This document shows, one piece after another, positions 54,575 through 63,217 of a stretch of 64,000 bases of DNA. The notes beneath the pieces are model-generated. The model saw nothing but the letters and a program-made list of their open reading frames with translations. It was not told where the DNA came from and searched no databases. The stretch covers positions 1 through 64,000 of the forward strand of contig CAZAAT010000002.1 of assembly GCA_964483175.1 (NCBI GenBank). Direction: 5' to 3'. A program made the translations under genes and the position numbers. Each line of letters starts with the position of its first letter. Position 1 is the stretch's first letter. The DNA comes from JAAYHC01 sp964483175 (GTDB lineage: Bacteria > Bacillota > UBA5301).

Positions 54575-55914
54575 TCTGTCACCTCTGGTTGGAAATGATA
54601 TCTGTTTTCGAGCTTCAGGACTGTGTCTACACCATGTTTTACGGCGATCTTAACCAGTTCAGCCTGGCTCAGCTGGGAAAAGGGTAAATTGGCTTCATTA
54701 GCCATGGCAGCAGCTAAAACGGCCATCCAGGCTACTGATCGTCTGATTGAGGGTTCACTAACCTTGTCCAATGTATCGTAAGGGGTATGGTTAATCATCT
54801 GCACGAAGGAATTCCAGGAGATGGTGTGCATACCAGGAACTCCACGTTCGACCAATGGCCAATGGTCGGAATAAAGGTTGACCGTATCTGAAACCTTGAT
54901 CTCCGGCCAGTTTTCGGCCAAGAGCGACTGGATATAGGTTTGTAATGCTTTGTGCCCGTTGCAGAAGATCTCCTGGGGTGCCCCGTCGACAGTGATGCCA
55001 TCAAGGTTAAAGACCGCAACTACATCATCCAGGTCAGCTGCATGTTGGTCTGCATAGGCATAGGCCCCAAATAGGCCGATCTCCTCAACACCAAAAGCTA
55101 CAAATTCAATGCTGCGCCGGTATGGGCCGGTTTCAGGGAGTAGTTTGGCTAGCCCCATCATTACGGCAACCCCACTGCCATCATCACCGGCACAGGGTGA
55201 GTTATACCAGCAATCATAGTGGGCTCCGATGATCACCCGTTCGCCGTCGGATTCGGTCCCCGGCAAAAGAGCCCTGATATTCCAAGAGGTTTCGGTTTGC
55301 ATCGAGGAATCTGCCCAGACCCTGGCTCGGACAGGGCCCTTGGCCAGAAACCGTCTGATTAGCATACCATCCTCGTAGCTAATGGCCAAAGAGGGTACAG
55401 AGGTGATCTCGCCTTTCATGCCGCAGGAACCTATCCCGATAATCCCACAGGGGACATCCCGCATTAATAAAAAGCCGACCGCACCGCGCTGCACCGCTCG
55501 CCGGTACTTTTCCGTCCGGTGTAACTCCGGCTCTCCGGGTGGATCGCCGTTTAATAAGAGGGCGATCTTGCCGTTAACATCGACTGCGTCGAACTCGGAC
55601 TCTTTACCGTATCCGACGTAAACTATCTCTGCTTCGGCCTCACCATTACCGCTCCAACCCAATACCTTCGCGGTAATCTCACGCTCAAACGGTACCGTGA
55701 TCACCGTTCCACCACCGGTGGATTTCCATAACGGATAGGTAAACTCCTCCACTATCGGTTGATAACCTAGTTTCGCAAACTCGTTAGCGAGATAATCTCG
55801 AGTCTCGCGCTCCTGGGGTGTCCCGGCCATACGTGGGCCGATCCCATCGCACAAATGGGACAGTACCTCATATCCATACGGATCAGTCAGCGCAAGCCCA
55901 ATTAACTTCTCCAT
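54571..55914 (-). CDS. M28-family metallopeptidase with PA domain
   Basis: 447 residues. A PA-like insert (about 115-200) with GKIALLLNGDPPGEPE lies before the M28 catalytic block: VIIGAHYDCWYNSPCAGDDGSGVAVM near 225 (His, Asp), FVAFGVEEIGLFGAYAYA near 265 (Glu-Glu), VFNLDGITVD near 292 (Asp) and LVERGVPGMHTISW near 348 preceding a final His. It is a zinc aminopeptidase or carboxypeptidase; no signal peptide is seen, so cytosolic. The ATG at 55914 has TTTGGAGGAAAGCAG upstream. It heads the peptide operon. A weak promoter TTGCCC-17-TAAATA sits in the 55-base repeat upstream, where the assembly gap breaks the region. Confidence 0.88.
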   Translation of the reverse strand: MEKLIGLALTDPYGYEVLSHLCDGIGPRMAGTPQERETRDYLANEFAKLGYQPIVEEFTYPLWKSTGGGTVITVPFEREITAKVLGWSGNGEAEAEIVYVGYGKESEFDAVDVNGKIALLLNGDPPGEPELHRTEKYRRAVQRGAVGFLLMRDVPCGIIGIGSCGMKGEITSVPSLAISYEDGMLIRRFLAKGPVRARVWADSSMQTETSWNIRALLPGTESDGERVIIGAHYDCWYNSPCAGDDGSGVAVMMGLAKLLPETGPYRRSIEFVAFGVEEIGLFGAYAYADQHAADLDDVVAVFNLDGITVDGAPQEIFCNGHKALQTYIQSLLAENWPEIKVSDTVNLYSDHWPLVERGVPGMHTISWNSFVQMINHTPYDTLDKVSEPSIRRSVAWMAVLAAAMANEANLPFSQLSQAELVKIAVKHGVDTVLKLENRYHFQPEVTE

Positions 55915-55940
55915 CTGCTTTCCTCCAAAAAAGATAATAA

Positions 55941-55995
55941 ACAATTGATAATTATTTAGTATTCGTCTCTTACCTGGGCAAACCTGCTAAGAAAA
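55941..55995. repeat. 55-base exact repeat, left copy, flanking assembly gap
   Basis: 55 bases identical to 56096-56150. Exactly 55 bases on each side of a 100-N run is the mark of two contigs that overlap by one k-mer (k=55) and were scaffolded with a fixed gap; it is not a biological repeat. Confidence 0.9.
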
Positions 55996-56095
55996 NNNNN
56001 NNNNNNNNNNNNNNNNNNNNNNNNNNNNNNNNNNNNNNNNNNNNNNNNNNNNNNNNNNNNNNNNNNNNNNNNNNNNNNNNNNNNNNNNNNNNNNN
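55996..56095. other. Run of 100 N (assembly gap)
   Basis: Exactly 100 N. Real sequence is probably continuous through one copy of the flanking 55-mer, so the M28 to serA distance is about 117 bases rather than 272. Confidence 0.95.
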
Positions 56096-56150
56096 ACAAT
56101 TGATAATTATTTAGTATTCGTCTCTTACCTGGGCAAACCTGCTAAGAAAA
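56096..56150. repeat. 55-base exact repeat, right copy, flanking assembly gap
   Basis: Identical to 55941-55995; see there. Likely an artefact of contig ends sharing a k-mer. Confidence 0.9.
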
Positions 56151-56186
56151 CGCCCTCAACCATATTGGCAATTGCGCAAATATTCG

Positions 56187-57767
56187 CTATAGCGTGACAA
56201 AATGCACCATTTCAATATCAGGGTAGCGTCCCAACTTATCTAAGAGCTTCTGGGGGATCGGTTGGTCGACTCGCAAGACCATGACCGCCTCGCCGCCAAC
56301 CTCGGAACGGCCCAGCTGCATACTGGCAATGTTGATCTCCCCATCGCCGAGGATTGACCCAACTGCCCCGATAATGCCCGGCCGGTCTTTATGCCTGGTC
56401 ACCAAGAGGTGTCCCTCAGGAACAGCATCGATATAGTACTCGCCAATCTGTACAATCCGCTGACTGCCATCGCCAAACAAGGTGGCGGCCATCTGCTGCC
56501 GGCCACTGCTCGTGTTGGCAGCTAGGTGGATCAGGTTTGTATAATTACCGTTGCTGCGCTTCGATTCAGTAACCTTAATACCGCGTTTGCGAGCTAGGTA
56601 CGAGGCATTGACCGAGTTTACCTCTGCTCCGAAAGCCGGACGCAAAAGCCCCTTTAGCACAGCCGCCGTCAGCGGACTGACCGCATAATCAGCCAATTGC
56701 CCGCTATAGGTAACTTCGACTTCCTGTACGGCTCCGGACAAGACCTGGCCCATGAACGAACCCAACCGTTCGGCAAGCTTGATATATGGTTTGACCTTGG
56801 CAAATGCCTCCGGACGTAAAATCGGCATGTTAACCGCGCTCTTGAGCGGTTCGCCACGCAGGGCAGCCATGACCTCTTTAATCACGTCTATCGCTACGTT
56901 AACTTGGGCTTCAACCGTTGATGCGGCCAAGTGTGGGGTCGCGATCAAATTCGGTGCCTTAAATAGGTCAAAATCAGCCGGCGGTTCTTGCGGATAGACA
57001 TCAAGAGCTGCGCCAGCTACTTTTCCGGACTTGAGAGCTTCTACAAGGTCAGCTTCGTTGACAATCCCACCGCGGGCACAGTTGATAATCCGCACCCCAT
57101 CCTTCATTTTAGCGATGGTCTCTTTGTTGATCAGGTTATCCGTCTCCGGGGTCTTGGGTGTATGGATCGTAATGATATCAGCCTGGGCAAAAATTGTCTC
57201 GAGGCTAGCCGCGGTAACCCCCATATCCTTAGCCCGTTCCTCGGTGATAAAGGGGTCATAAGCCAAGACATTCATGTGAAAGCCTTGGGCAATCCGAGCG
57301 ACCGTGCTGCCGATGCGACCAAAGCCAATCACACCCAGGGTCTTGCCGGCCATCTCACTGCCGACAAATTTTTTGCGGTCCCAGCGCCCCTCGATGAGGG
57401 ACTGATTAGCTTGCGGTATGTGGCGCGCCAAAGCAAGCATCATCGCCACCGTATGCTCTGCGGTCGAGATGGTGTTTCCTTCGGGAGCATTTAAGACCAC
57501 GATACCCCGCGAGGTAGCGGCATCAAGGTCGATATTATCAACCCCGACCCCGGCCCTGCCGACGACCTTCAGATTTTCACCGGCCTCCAAGACCTCTTTG
57601 GTGACCTGAGTACGGCTGCGAACGATGAGAGCATGGTACTTGCCCACCTCTTTGATCAGGTCTTCGGCACTGATATCCTTTTGCACACTGACCTCAAAAT
57701 CAGGTGCAGCCTGTAGCATCTCAATACCCTCGTCAGAGACGTTATCAGCGATCAACACTTTGTACAC
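56187..57767 (-). CDS. serA: D-3-phosphoglycerate dehydrogenase, long form with ACT domain
   Basis: 526 residues. Domains: substrate/NAD-binding 1-310 (GRAGVGVDNIDLDAATSRGI, IGFGRIGSTVARIA, NCARGGIVNEADL, TPHLAASTVEAQ with catalytic Arg, Glu, His), an ASB domain about 320-450, and an ACT domain about 452-526 (LLVTRHKDRPGIIGAVGSIL), which in the family allows serine feedback. The GTG start at 57767 overlaps the stop of the class V aminotransferase gene by one base (TAGTG). It is the last gene of the ilv-serA run. Confidence 0.96.
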   Translation of the reverse strand: MYKVLIADNVSDEGIEMLQAAPDFEVSVQKDISAEDLIKEVGKYHALIVRSRTQVTKEVLEAGENLKVVGRAGVGVDNIDLDAATSRGIVVLNAPEGNTISTAEHTVAMMLALARHIPQANQSLIEGRWDRKKFVGSEMAGKTLGVIGFGRIGSTVARIAQGFHMNVLAYDPFITEERAKDMGVTAASLETIFAQADIITIHTPKTPETDNLINKETIAKMKDGVRIINCARGGIVNEADLVEALKSGKVAGAALDVYPQEPPADFDLFKAPNLIATPHLAASTVEAQVNVAIDVIKEVMAALRGEPLKSAVNMPILRPEAFAKVKPYIKLAERLGSFMGQVLSGAVQEVEVTYSGQLADYAVSPLTAAVLKGLLRPAFGAEVNSVNASYLARKRGIKVTESKRSNGNYTNLIHLAANTSSGRQQMAATLFGDGSQRIVQIGEYYIDAVPEGHLLVTRHKDRPGIIGAVGSILGDGEINIASMQLGRSEVGGEAVMVLRVDQPIPQKLLDKLGRYPDIEMVHFVTL

Positions 57768-58927
57768 TAGCGCTGCACCTCCTGAAGCCAGACCTGCTGA
57801 GCGGCTTTGACACCTTGGCCCAGAACTTCCGGTCTACCATTGGTCGCCAGAGCACATTCTAAGGAAGCAATGATGGTCAGCATATCACGCGGCCCAGCAA
57901 AACCCATGTGACCGATGCGGAAGATCTCGCCTTTGAGTTGATCTTGACCACCGGCAACCTGCACCTTGAACTGATCCTTTAACGTCTTGCGCAGCGGTTC
58001 GCTGGGGATTTGACTGCTCCCTTTGACCGCCGTCACCGTGCTGGAGGCACAGCTATCCGCTGTCAAGAGTTCCAGGCCCAAAGCCCGTATAGCAGCTCTG
58101 ACCATATCCCGCATCAAGTCATGGCGGCGATAGACATTAGCTAGACCTTCTGCTTGCATTAGGGCAAAGGTCTCCTCTAGACCAAAAAGTAGGGAAATGT
58201 TTGGCGTGTACGGTGTTTGCGCCTTATCACCGGAAGCCTTATATTTTTTCAGATTGAAATAGAAGCGTGGTGTTTGAACCTGATCAATGACTTCCCAAGC
58301 CCGCTCGGCAACACCGATTAACGCTAAACCCGGCGGAAGCATCAAGGCTTTCTGAGAACCGGTAACAACGATGTCCAAGTGCCAGTCATCCATCCGGACC
58401 TCCATCCCACCGAGCGCACTGACAGAATCGACAACAAGCAACGCTCCCCGCCCGAATTCGTGGACGGCGCGACCGATTGCTTCGAGATCATTGGCCACCC
58501 CAGTTGAGGTCTCATTGTGCGTGACAAAGACCGCCTTATAGGGACCTGCAGCCCGTAACTTGTTAACCACAGCATCCGGATCAATGCATTCGCCCCATGG
58601 GGCCTCTAATTTGTCAATATCAGCCCCATACGCGGCGAGAATTTGACCAAATCGATTGCCAAATGATCCACAAGTCAAAAGCAATACCTTATCCCCAGGT
58701 GAAACTATGTTTGCTACCGCAGTTTCCATCCCGGAGGTGCCTGATCCGGTTACAAAGAGGACATCACCGGATGTGCCGAATAACTCCTTGGCAAATGGGG
58801 TTAGCCGTTCATACAGGGCCGAAAACTCATTGCCCCGGTGGCCAATCATCGGTTGGCTAAGAGCCAGCGCAACTCGTGGTGGAACCGGGCTTGGCCCCGG
58901 TATCCGCAATTGGACATCTTCAATCAT
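57767..58927 (-). CDS. Class V aminotransferase (serine/alanine-glyoxylate type)
   Basis: 386 residues. The family is seen from RIPGPSPVPPRVALALSQPMIGHR near 7, VTGSGTSGMETAVANIVSPGD near 60, and the PLP Lys in VTGSQKALMLPPGLALIGV near 190; VDSVSALGGMEVRMDDW precedes it. It belongs to the serine-pyruvate/alanine-glyoxylate group, not the typical SerC. Because it is encoded directly before serA with one base of overlap, it may act as the phosphoserine or serine-forming transaminase partner, as seen in other clostridia and in Thermotoga. That role is inference. Confidence 0.9.
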   Translation of the reverse strand: MIEDVQLRIPGPSPVPPRVALALSQPMIGHRGNEFSALYERLTPFAKELFGTSGDVLFVTGSGTSGMETAVANIVSPGDKVLLLTCGSFGNRFGQILAAYGADIDKLEAPWGECIDPDAVVNKLRAAGPYKAVFVTHNETSTGVANDLEAIGRAVHEFGRGALLVVDSVSALGGMEVRMDDWHLDIVVTGSQKALMLPPGLALIGVAERAWEVIDQVQTPRFYFNLKKYKASGDKAQTPYTPNISLLFGLEETFALMQAEGLANVYRRHDLMRDMVRAAIRALGLELLTADSCASSTVTAVKGSSQIPSEPLRKTLKDQFKVQVAGGQDQLKGEIFRIGHMGFAGPRDMLTIIASLECALATNGRPEVLGQGVKAAQQVWLQEVQR

Positions 58928-58956
58928 TGAAAAGTTCCCTCCCCAGCAAAATGAGT

Positions 58957-59964
<1,008 letters not shown>

Positions 59965-59977
59965 TTATTATCCTTAA

Positions 59978-60463
59978 CTACTTGGCGTTCGACCGGACCA
60001 GGGCGATCGTCCCGGTCCGAGCTAATTCAACAATCCCATAAGGGACTAGCATCTGCAAAAATGCGGTTAGTTTGGACTCATCACCGGTGATCTCAATCGT
60101 CAGCGCGGTAGGAGCCACATCCACAATCTTGGCGCGAAAGATATCGACGATCTGGCTGATCTCCGAGCGATTAGCCGGTGTAGCCGTGACCTTGACCAGC
60201 ATCAATTCTCTGAGCACACTTGGTACATCAGTAATATCAATAATTTTGATTACATCGATTAACTTGTTCAGTTGCTTGTTGATTTGTTCTAAGGTCGCAC
60301 TATTGGCGGTAACGACAATCGTCATCAACGATACAGCCGGATCCTGAGTTTCACCAACCGCGAGACTGTCGATGTTAAATCCCCTTCTGGCAAACAAACC
60401 GGCAATCCGGGTTAACACACCTGGTTTGTTGTTAACCAAAACACTGATCACATGCCTGTTCAT
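59978..60463 (-). CDS. ilvN: Acetolactate synthase small (regulatory) subunit
   Basis: 161 residues. ACT domain 1-80 (HVISVLVNNKPGVLTRIAGLF, RGFNIDSLAVG) and C-terminal ALS-ss domain with ELMLVKVTATPANRSEI. It confers valine feedback on IlvB. The ATG overlaps the ilvB stop by four bases (ATGA), giving coupling of the subunits. Confidence 0.97.
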   Translation of the reverse strand: MNRHVISVLVNNKPGVLTRIAGLFARRGFNIDSLAVGETQDPAVSLMTIVVTANSATLEQINKQLNKLIDVIKIIDITDVPSVLRELMLVKVTATPANRSEISQIVDIFRAKIVDVAPTALTIEITGDESKLTAFLQMLVPYGIVELARTGTIALVRSNAK

Positions 60464-62175
60464 CGCGTACCACCACCAATCATCTTATCTAAAGAGGCAT
60501 TCGGTGGAACAATCGGCAAAACATTGGCCTCCCTGTCAACCATGAAGTCCATTACAACCGGTCGGTCGGTGATGGCCAGGGCCTCTGCAATCACATCTTT
60601 GGTCTCTTGTGCGTTGGTTGCCCGAAAGCCTACTGCCCCAAAAGCTTCGGCAATTTTAACATTATCCGGGTTCGAACGCAGGCAACTCTGCGAGTAGCGA
60701 TGGTCATAAAAGAGTTCTTGCCACTGTCTGACCATTCCGAGGAACTGGTTGTTTAAAATTGCTACTTTAATAGGAATACCATACTGGGCGGCAGTGGCTA
60801 ATTCCTGTACATTCATTAAAAAACTTCCATCACCGGAAACATTTATTACGGTCCGACCGGGATTGCCAACTTGAGCGCCTATCGCCGCCGGCAACCCATA
60901 ACCCATCGTCCCCAACCCGCCCGAGCTAGCCAAAGATCGCGGTTGGTCAAACTGGAAAAACTGAGCCGTCCACATCTGGTTTTGTCCGACCTCAGTAGTG
61001 ACGATCGCATCGCCGTTGGTTTGGCGATAGAGCTCCTCAACTACAAACTGAGGCGCGAGCCCGGATGGGCTCTCTGGTGGACCATAGCGCAGTGGATACT
61101 CTGCTTTCCAGCCTAAAACCTTCTTCAACCATTCCTCGCGCACGGCAGCCTTCTTGTCCACTGACTCTGAGCCGCAAGCTGCCAGCGCGTCCACGATATC
61201 CGCTAAGATCAGACCTGTGTCTCCTACTATTGGGATATCGACAGCCACGTTCTTGCCTATCTCGGCGGGATCAATGTCAATATGAATGATCCTGGCCTTA
61301 GGCGCAAAACTGGGTAGATGACCGGTGACGCGATCATCAAATCGCGCGCCCACAGCGATAACAAGATCCGCTTCTAAAGTGGCATAGTTAGCTGCGACAG
61401 TGCCATGCATCCCCAACATACCGACGAACTTGGGATCAGTACTCGGAAAGGCGCCTAAACCCATTAGTGTCGCAGTAACCGGCATCGGCATAAGCTCGAC
61501 CAGTTTGGTTAAAGCAGCGGATGCACGCCCGCTGATCGCCCCGCCCCCGACATATAGCAGGGGTTTACTAGCAGCGAGCAACTCAGCGACGGCCCGCTCG
61601 ATTTGCCGGGGATGACCGTTCAGTGTCGGCTTGTAACTGGGCAAATCCACCCGGTCCGGGTACTGAAAAACGGTAGTAGCCATGGTGACATCCTTTGGTA
61701 AGTCGACCAATACCGGGCCGGGACGACCGGTGGTGGCGATACGGAAGGCCTCCTTGATAACTATCGGTAGATCCTCCACCTTTTTGACTAGGTAGTTGTG
61801 CTTGGTAATTGGTAGCGTAATCCCGGTAATGTCGGCCTCCTGAAAGGCGTCCGTACCCAGCAAACCCGTGGCAACCTGCCCGGTGATGGCCACTAACGGA
61901 ACCGAATCCATATACGCGGTGGCAATCCCGGTAACTAAATTGGTCGCTCCAGGCCCTGAGGTAGCAAAACAGACACCCGGTTTTCCAGTGGTCCGAGCAT
62001 AACCATCAGCTGCATGGGCCGCTCCTTGCTCGTGCCGAACCAGGTAATGACGGATTGGGGAATCTAATATTTTGTCATAGATCTCCAGTACCGCCCCACC
62101 CGGATAGCCGAAGACGACTTCGACACCCTCTTGGACTAAAGACTGGACCAATATTTCCGCTCCGGACAACTTCAA
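60460..62175 (-). CDS. ilvB: Acetolactate synthase large (catalytic) subunit
   Basis: 571 residues. The catalytic Glu is in FGYPGGAVLEIYD-type VFGYPGGAVLEIYDKI near 22-35; FAD-binding middle domain has MLGMHGTVAANYA near 255; the TPP motif is GDGSFLMNVQELATAAQ near 440 to 460 with NNQFLGMVRQWQELFY after it. It makes acetolactate or acetohydroxybutyrate. The TTG start has AAGGAGTGAG upstream. Two hairpins in the 136-base gap between it and the LysR gene may control it. ilvN follows. Confidence 0.98.
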   Translation of the reverse strand: MKLSGAEILVQSLVQEGVEVVFGYPGGAVLEIYDKILDSPIRHYLVRHEQGAAHAADGYARTTGKPGVCFATSGPGATNLVTGIATAYMDSVPLVAITGQVATGLLGTDAFQEADITGITLPITKHNYLVKKVEDLPIVIKEAFRIATTGRPGPVLVDLPKDVTMATTVFQYPDRVDLPSYKPTLNGHPRQIERAVAELLAASKPLLYVGGGAISGRASAALTKLVELMPMPVTATLMGLGAFPSTDPKFVGMLGMHGTVAANYATLEADLVIAVGARFDDRVTGHLPSFAPKARIIHIDIDPAEIGKNVAVDIPIVGDTGLILADIVDALAACGSESVDKKAAVREEWLKKVLGWKAEYPLRYGPPESPSGLAPQFVVEELYRQTNGDAIVTTEVGQNQMWTAQFFQFDQPRSLASSGGLGTMGYGLPAAIGAQVGNPGRTVINVSGDGSFLMNVQELATAAQYGIPIKVAILNNQFLGMVRQWQELFYDHRYSQSCLRSNPDNVKIAEAFGAVGFRATNAQETKDVIAEALAITDRPVVMDFMVDREANVLPIVPPNASLDKMIGGGTR

Positions 62176-62213
62176 TCCTACTCACTCCTTCGAAGCGTTC
62201 AAAATATAAACTG

Positions 62214-62241
62214 ACCTCTCCACTAGGATTAGTAGAGAGGT
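62214..62241 (-). repeat. Hairpin before ilvB
   Basis: Minus strand ACCTCTCTAC-TAATCCTA-GTGGAGAGGT: 10 pairs (one G-U) with an 8-base loop, about 38 bases before the ilvB start. Followed by CAGTTTATATTTTG, moderately U-rich. It could be an attenuator or a LysR-related dyad; no T-box or leader peptide rich in Leu, Ile or Val was seen. Confidence 0.5.
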
Positions 62242-62264
62242 ACCAGACAGGGAAAATATAACCT

Positions 62265-62300
62265 GCCGAAAAGAGAATTACTTATTATTATATTTTCGGC
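62265..62300 (-). terminator. Hairpin after the LysR gene
   Basis: Minus strand GCCGAAAA, a 20-base A/T-rich loop, TTTTCGGC, with no good U-run afterwards (AGGTTATATTTT). It lies 12 bases after the LysR stop. Weak or partial terminator, or a processing site in the ilvD-lysR-ilvB transcript. Confidence 0.4.
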
Positions 62301-62311
62301 CCTTGCCTCTG

Positions 62312-63217
62312 TCAAGCCATTTGCTGCGCTACTTTTTCTTGGATGTAGGAGATAAAGGTTTCGACAACCAAGCTGAGGTTCTTTTCCTTACGGTGCACCA
62401 CATATAGCGGGCGTTTTAAGGAGACACCTGCTATTGGCATGGTAACCAGCTGCCTGAGTCGGAGATACCGCTGGGCAGCATTTGCGGAGATGATGGTAGC
62501 AAATTTCCCGGAGACCGTGGCGTTAAGCACAGCCTCAGTGCTGCCAAGCTCCATTTTCATTTGGAGCCGGTCTAGGTCAACCTTGTTCTCCACGAGAATT
62601 TTTTCGATGGCCTGGCGAGTGCCGGATTCTTTCTCCCGCCAAACCAAGGGCAATTGCTCAAGTTCTTTAGGGGTAATCGACTCACGCGCAGCCCACGGAT
62701 GGTCAGCCGGAATTACCAGCGTTAACTCATCTTCGGCAAAAGGGAAATACTCCAAGTGAGGATGTCCGGGGTTAAATCCGACCAACCCAAGGTCCAAATC
62801 CCTTTGGATAATTAAATCTTGAATCCGCCCGGAATCAGCAATCTCCAACTGTAGATGAACATCAGGGTAGCGACTGGTAAACTCGCCAACCAAGAGTGGC
62901 AGAACATACTCACCCGGGATCGTACTTGCACCGATCCGCAAAATGCCTCGCACCTCATCTCCGAGCTTTTTCAAATCACGCTCGGCCTCTTCAAGGGTTG
63001 AGACAATTCGCCGCGCATATACGACCAATCTTTCGCCTGCTTCCGTCGGTTCGGAACGCCAACCTTTCCGCTCAAACAGGGTCACGTCAAAATAACGTTC
63101 CAGCCCTTGAATATGTTTAGTAACTGCAGGCTGAGTAAGATGTAGTCGTTTGGCTGCGGTTGAGAAACTTTTTTCTTGCACTACGGTAAGAAAAGTTTCC
63201 AAGAAGCGAATATTCAC
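62312..63217 (-). CDS. LysR-family transcriptional regulator
   Basis: 301 residues. The winged HTH is MNIRFLETFLTVVQEKSFS with AAKRLHLTQPAVTKHIQGLE near 20-40; the co-inducer domain (about 90-295) has GILRIGASTIPGEYVLP and LGLVGFNPGHP. The GTG start overlaps the ilvD stop codon by one base (TAGTG) and the gene sits between ilvD and ilvB on the same strand. It is therefore likely to sense a branched-chain intermediate and control the cluster, but the ligand is unknown. Confidence 0.9.
   Translation of the reverse strand: MNIRFLETFLTVVQEKSFSTAAKRLHLTQPAVTKHIQGLERYFDVTLFERKGWRSEPTEAGERLVVYARRIVSTLEEAERDLKKLGDEVRGILRIGASTIPGEYVLPLLVGEFTSRYPDVHLQLEIADSGRIQDLIIQRDLDLGLVGFNPGHPHLEYFPFAEDELTLVIPADHPWAARESITPKELEQLPLVWREKESGTRQAIEKILVENKVDLDRLQMKMELGSTEAVLNATVSGKFATIISANAAQRYLRLRQLVTMPIAGVSLKRPLYVVHRKEKNLSLVVETFISYIQEKVAQQMA

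Noticed and set aside
55941..56150. Direct repeat as a possible insertion site or mobile-element end
   Set aside because: Copies are exactly 55 bases and directly border 100 N; this fits a k-mer overlap of contigs and no transposase is nearby.
62176..62311. T-box leader before ilvB
   Set aside because: No T-box consensus or specifier stem is seen and the gap is too short.
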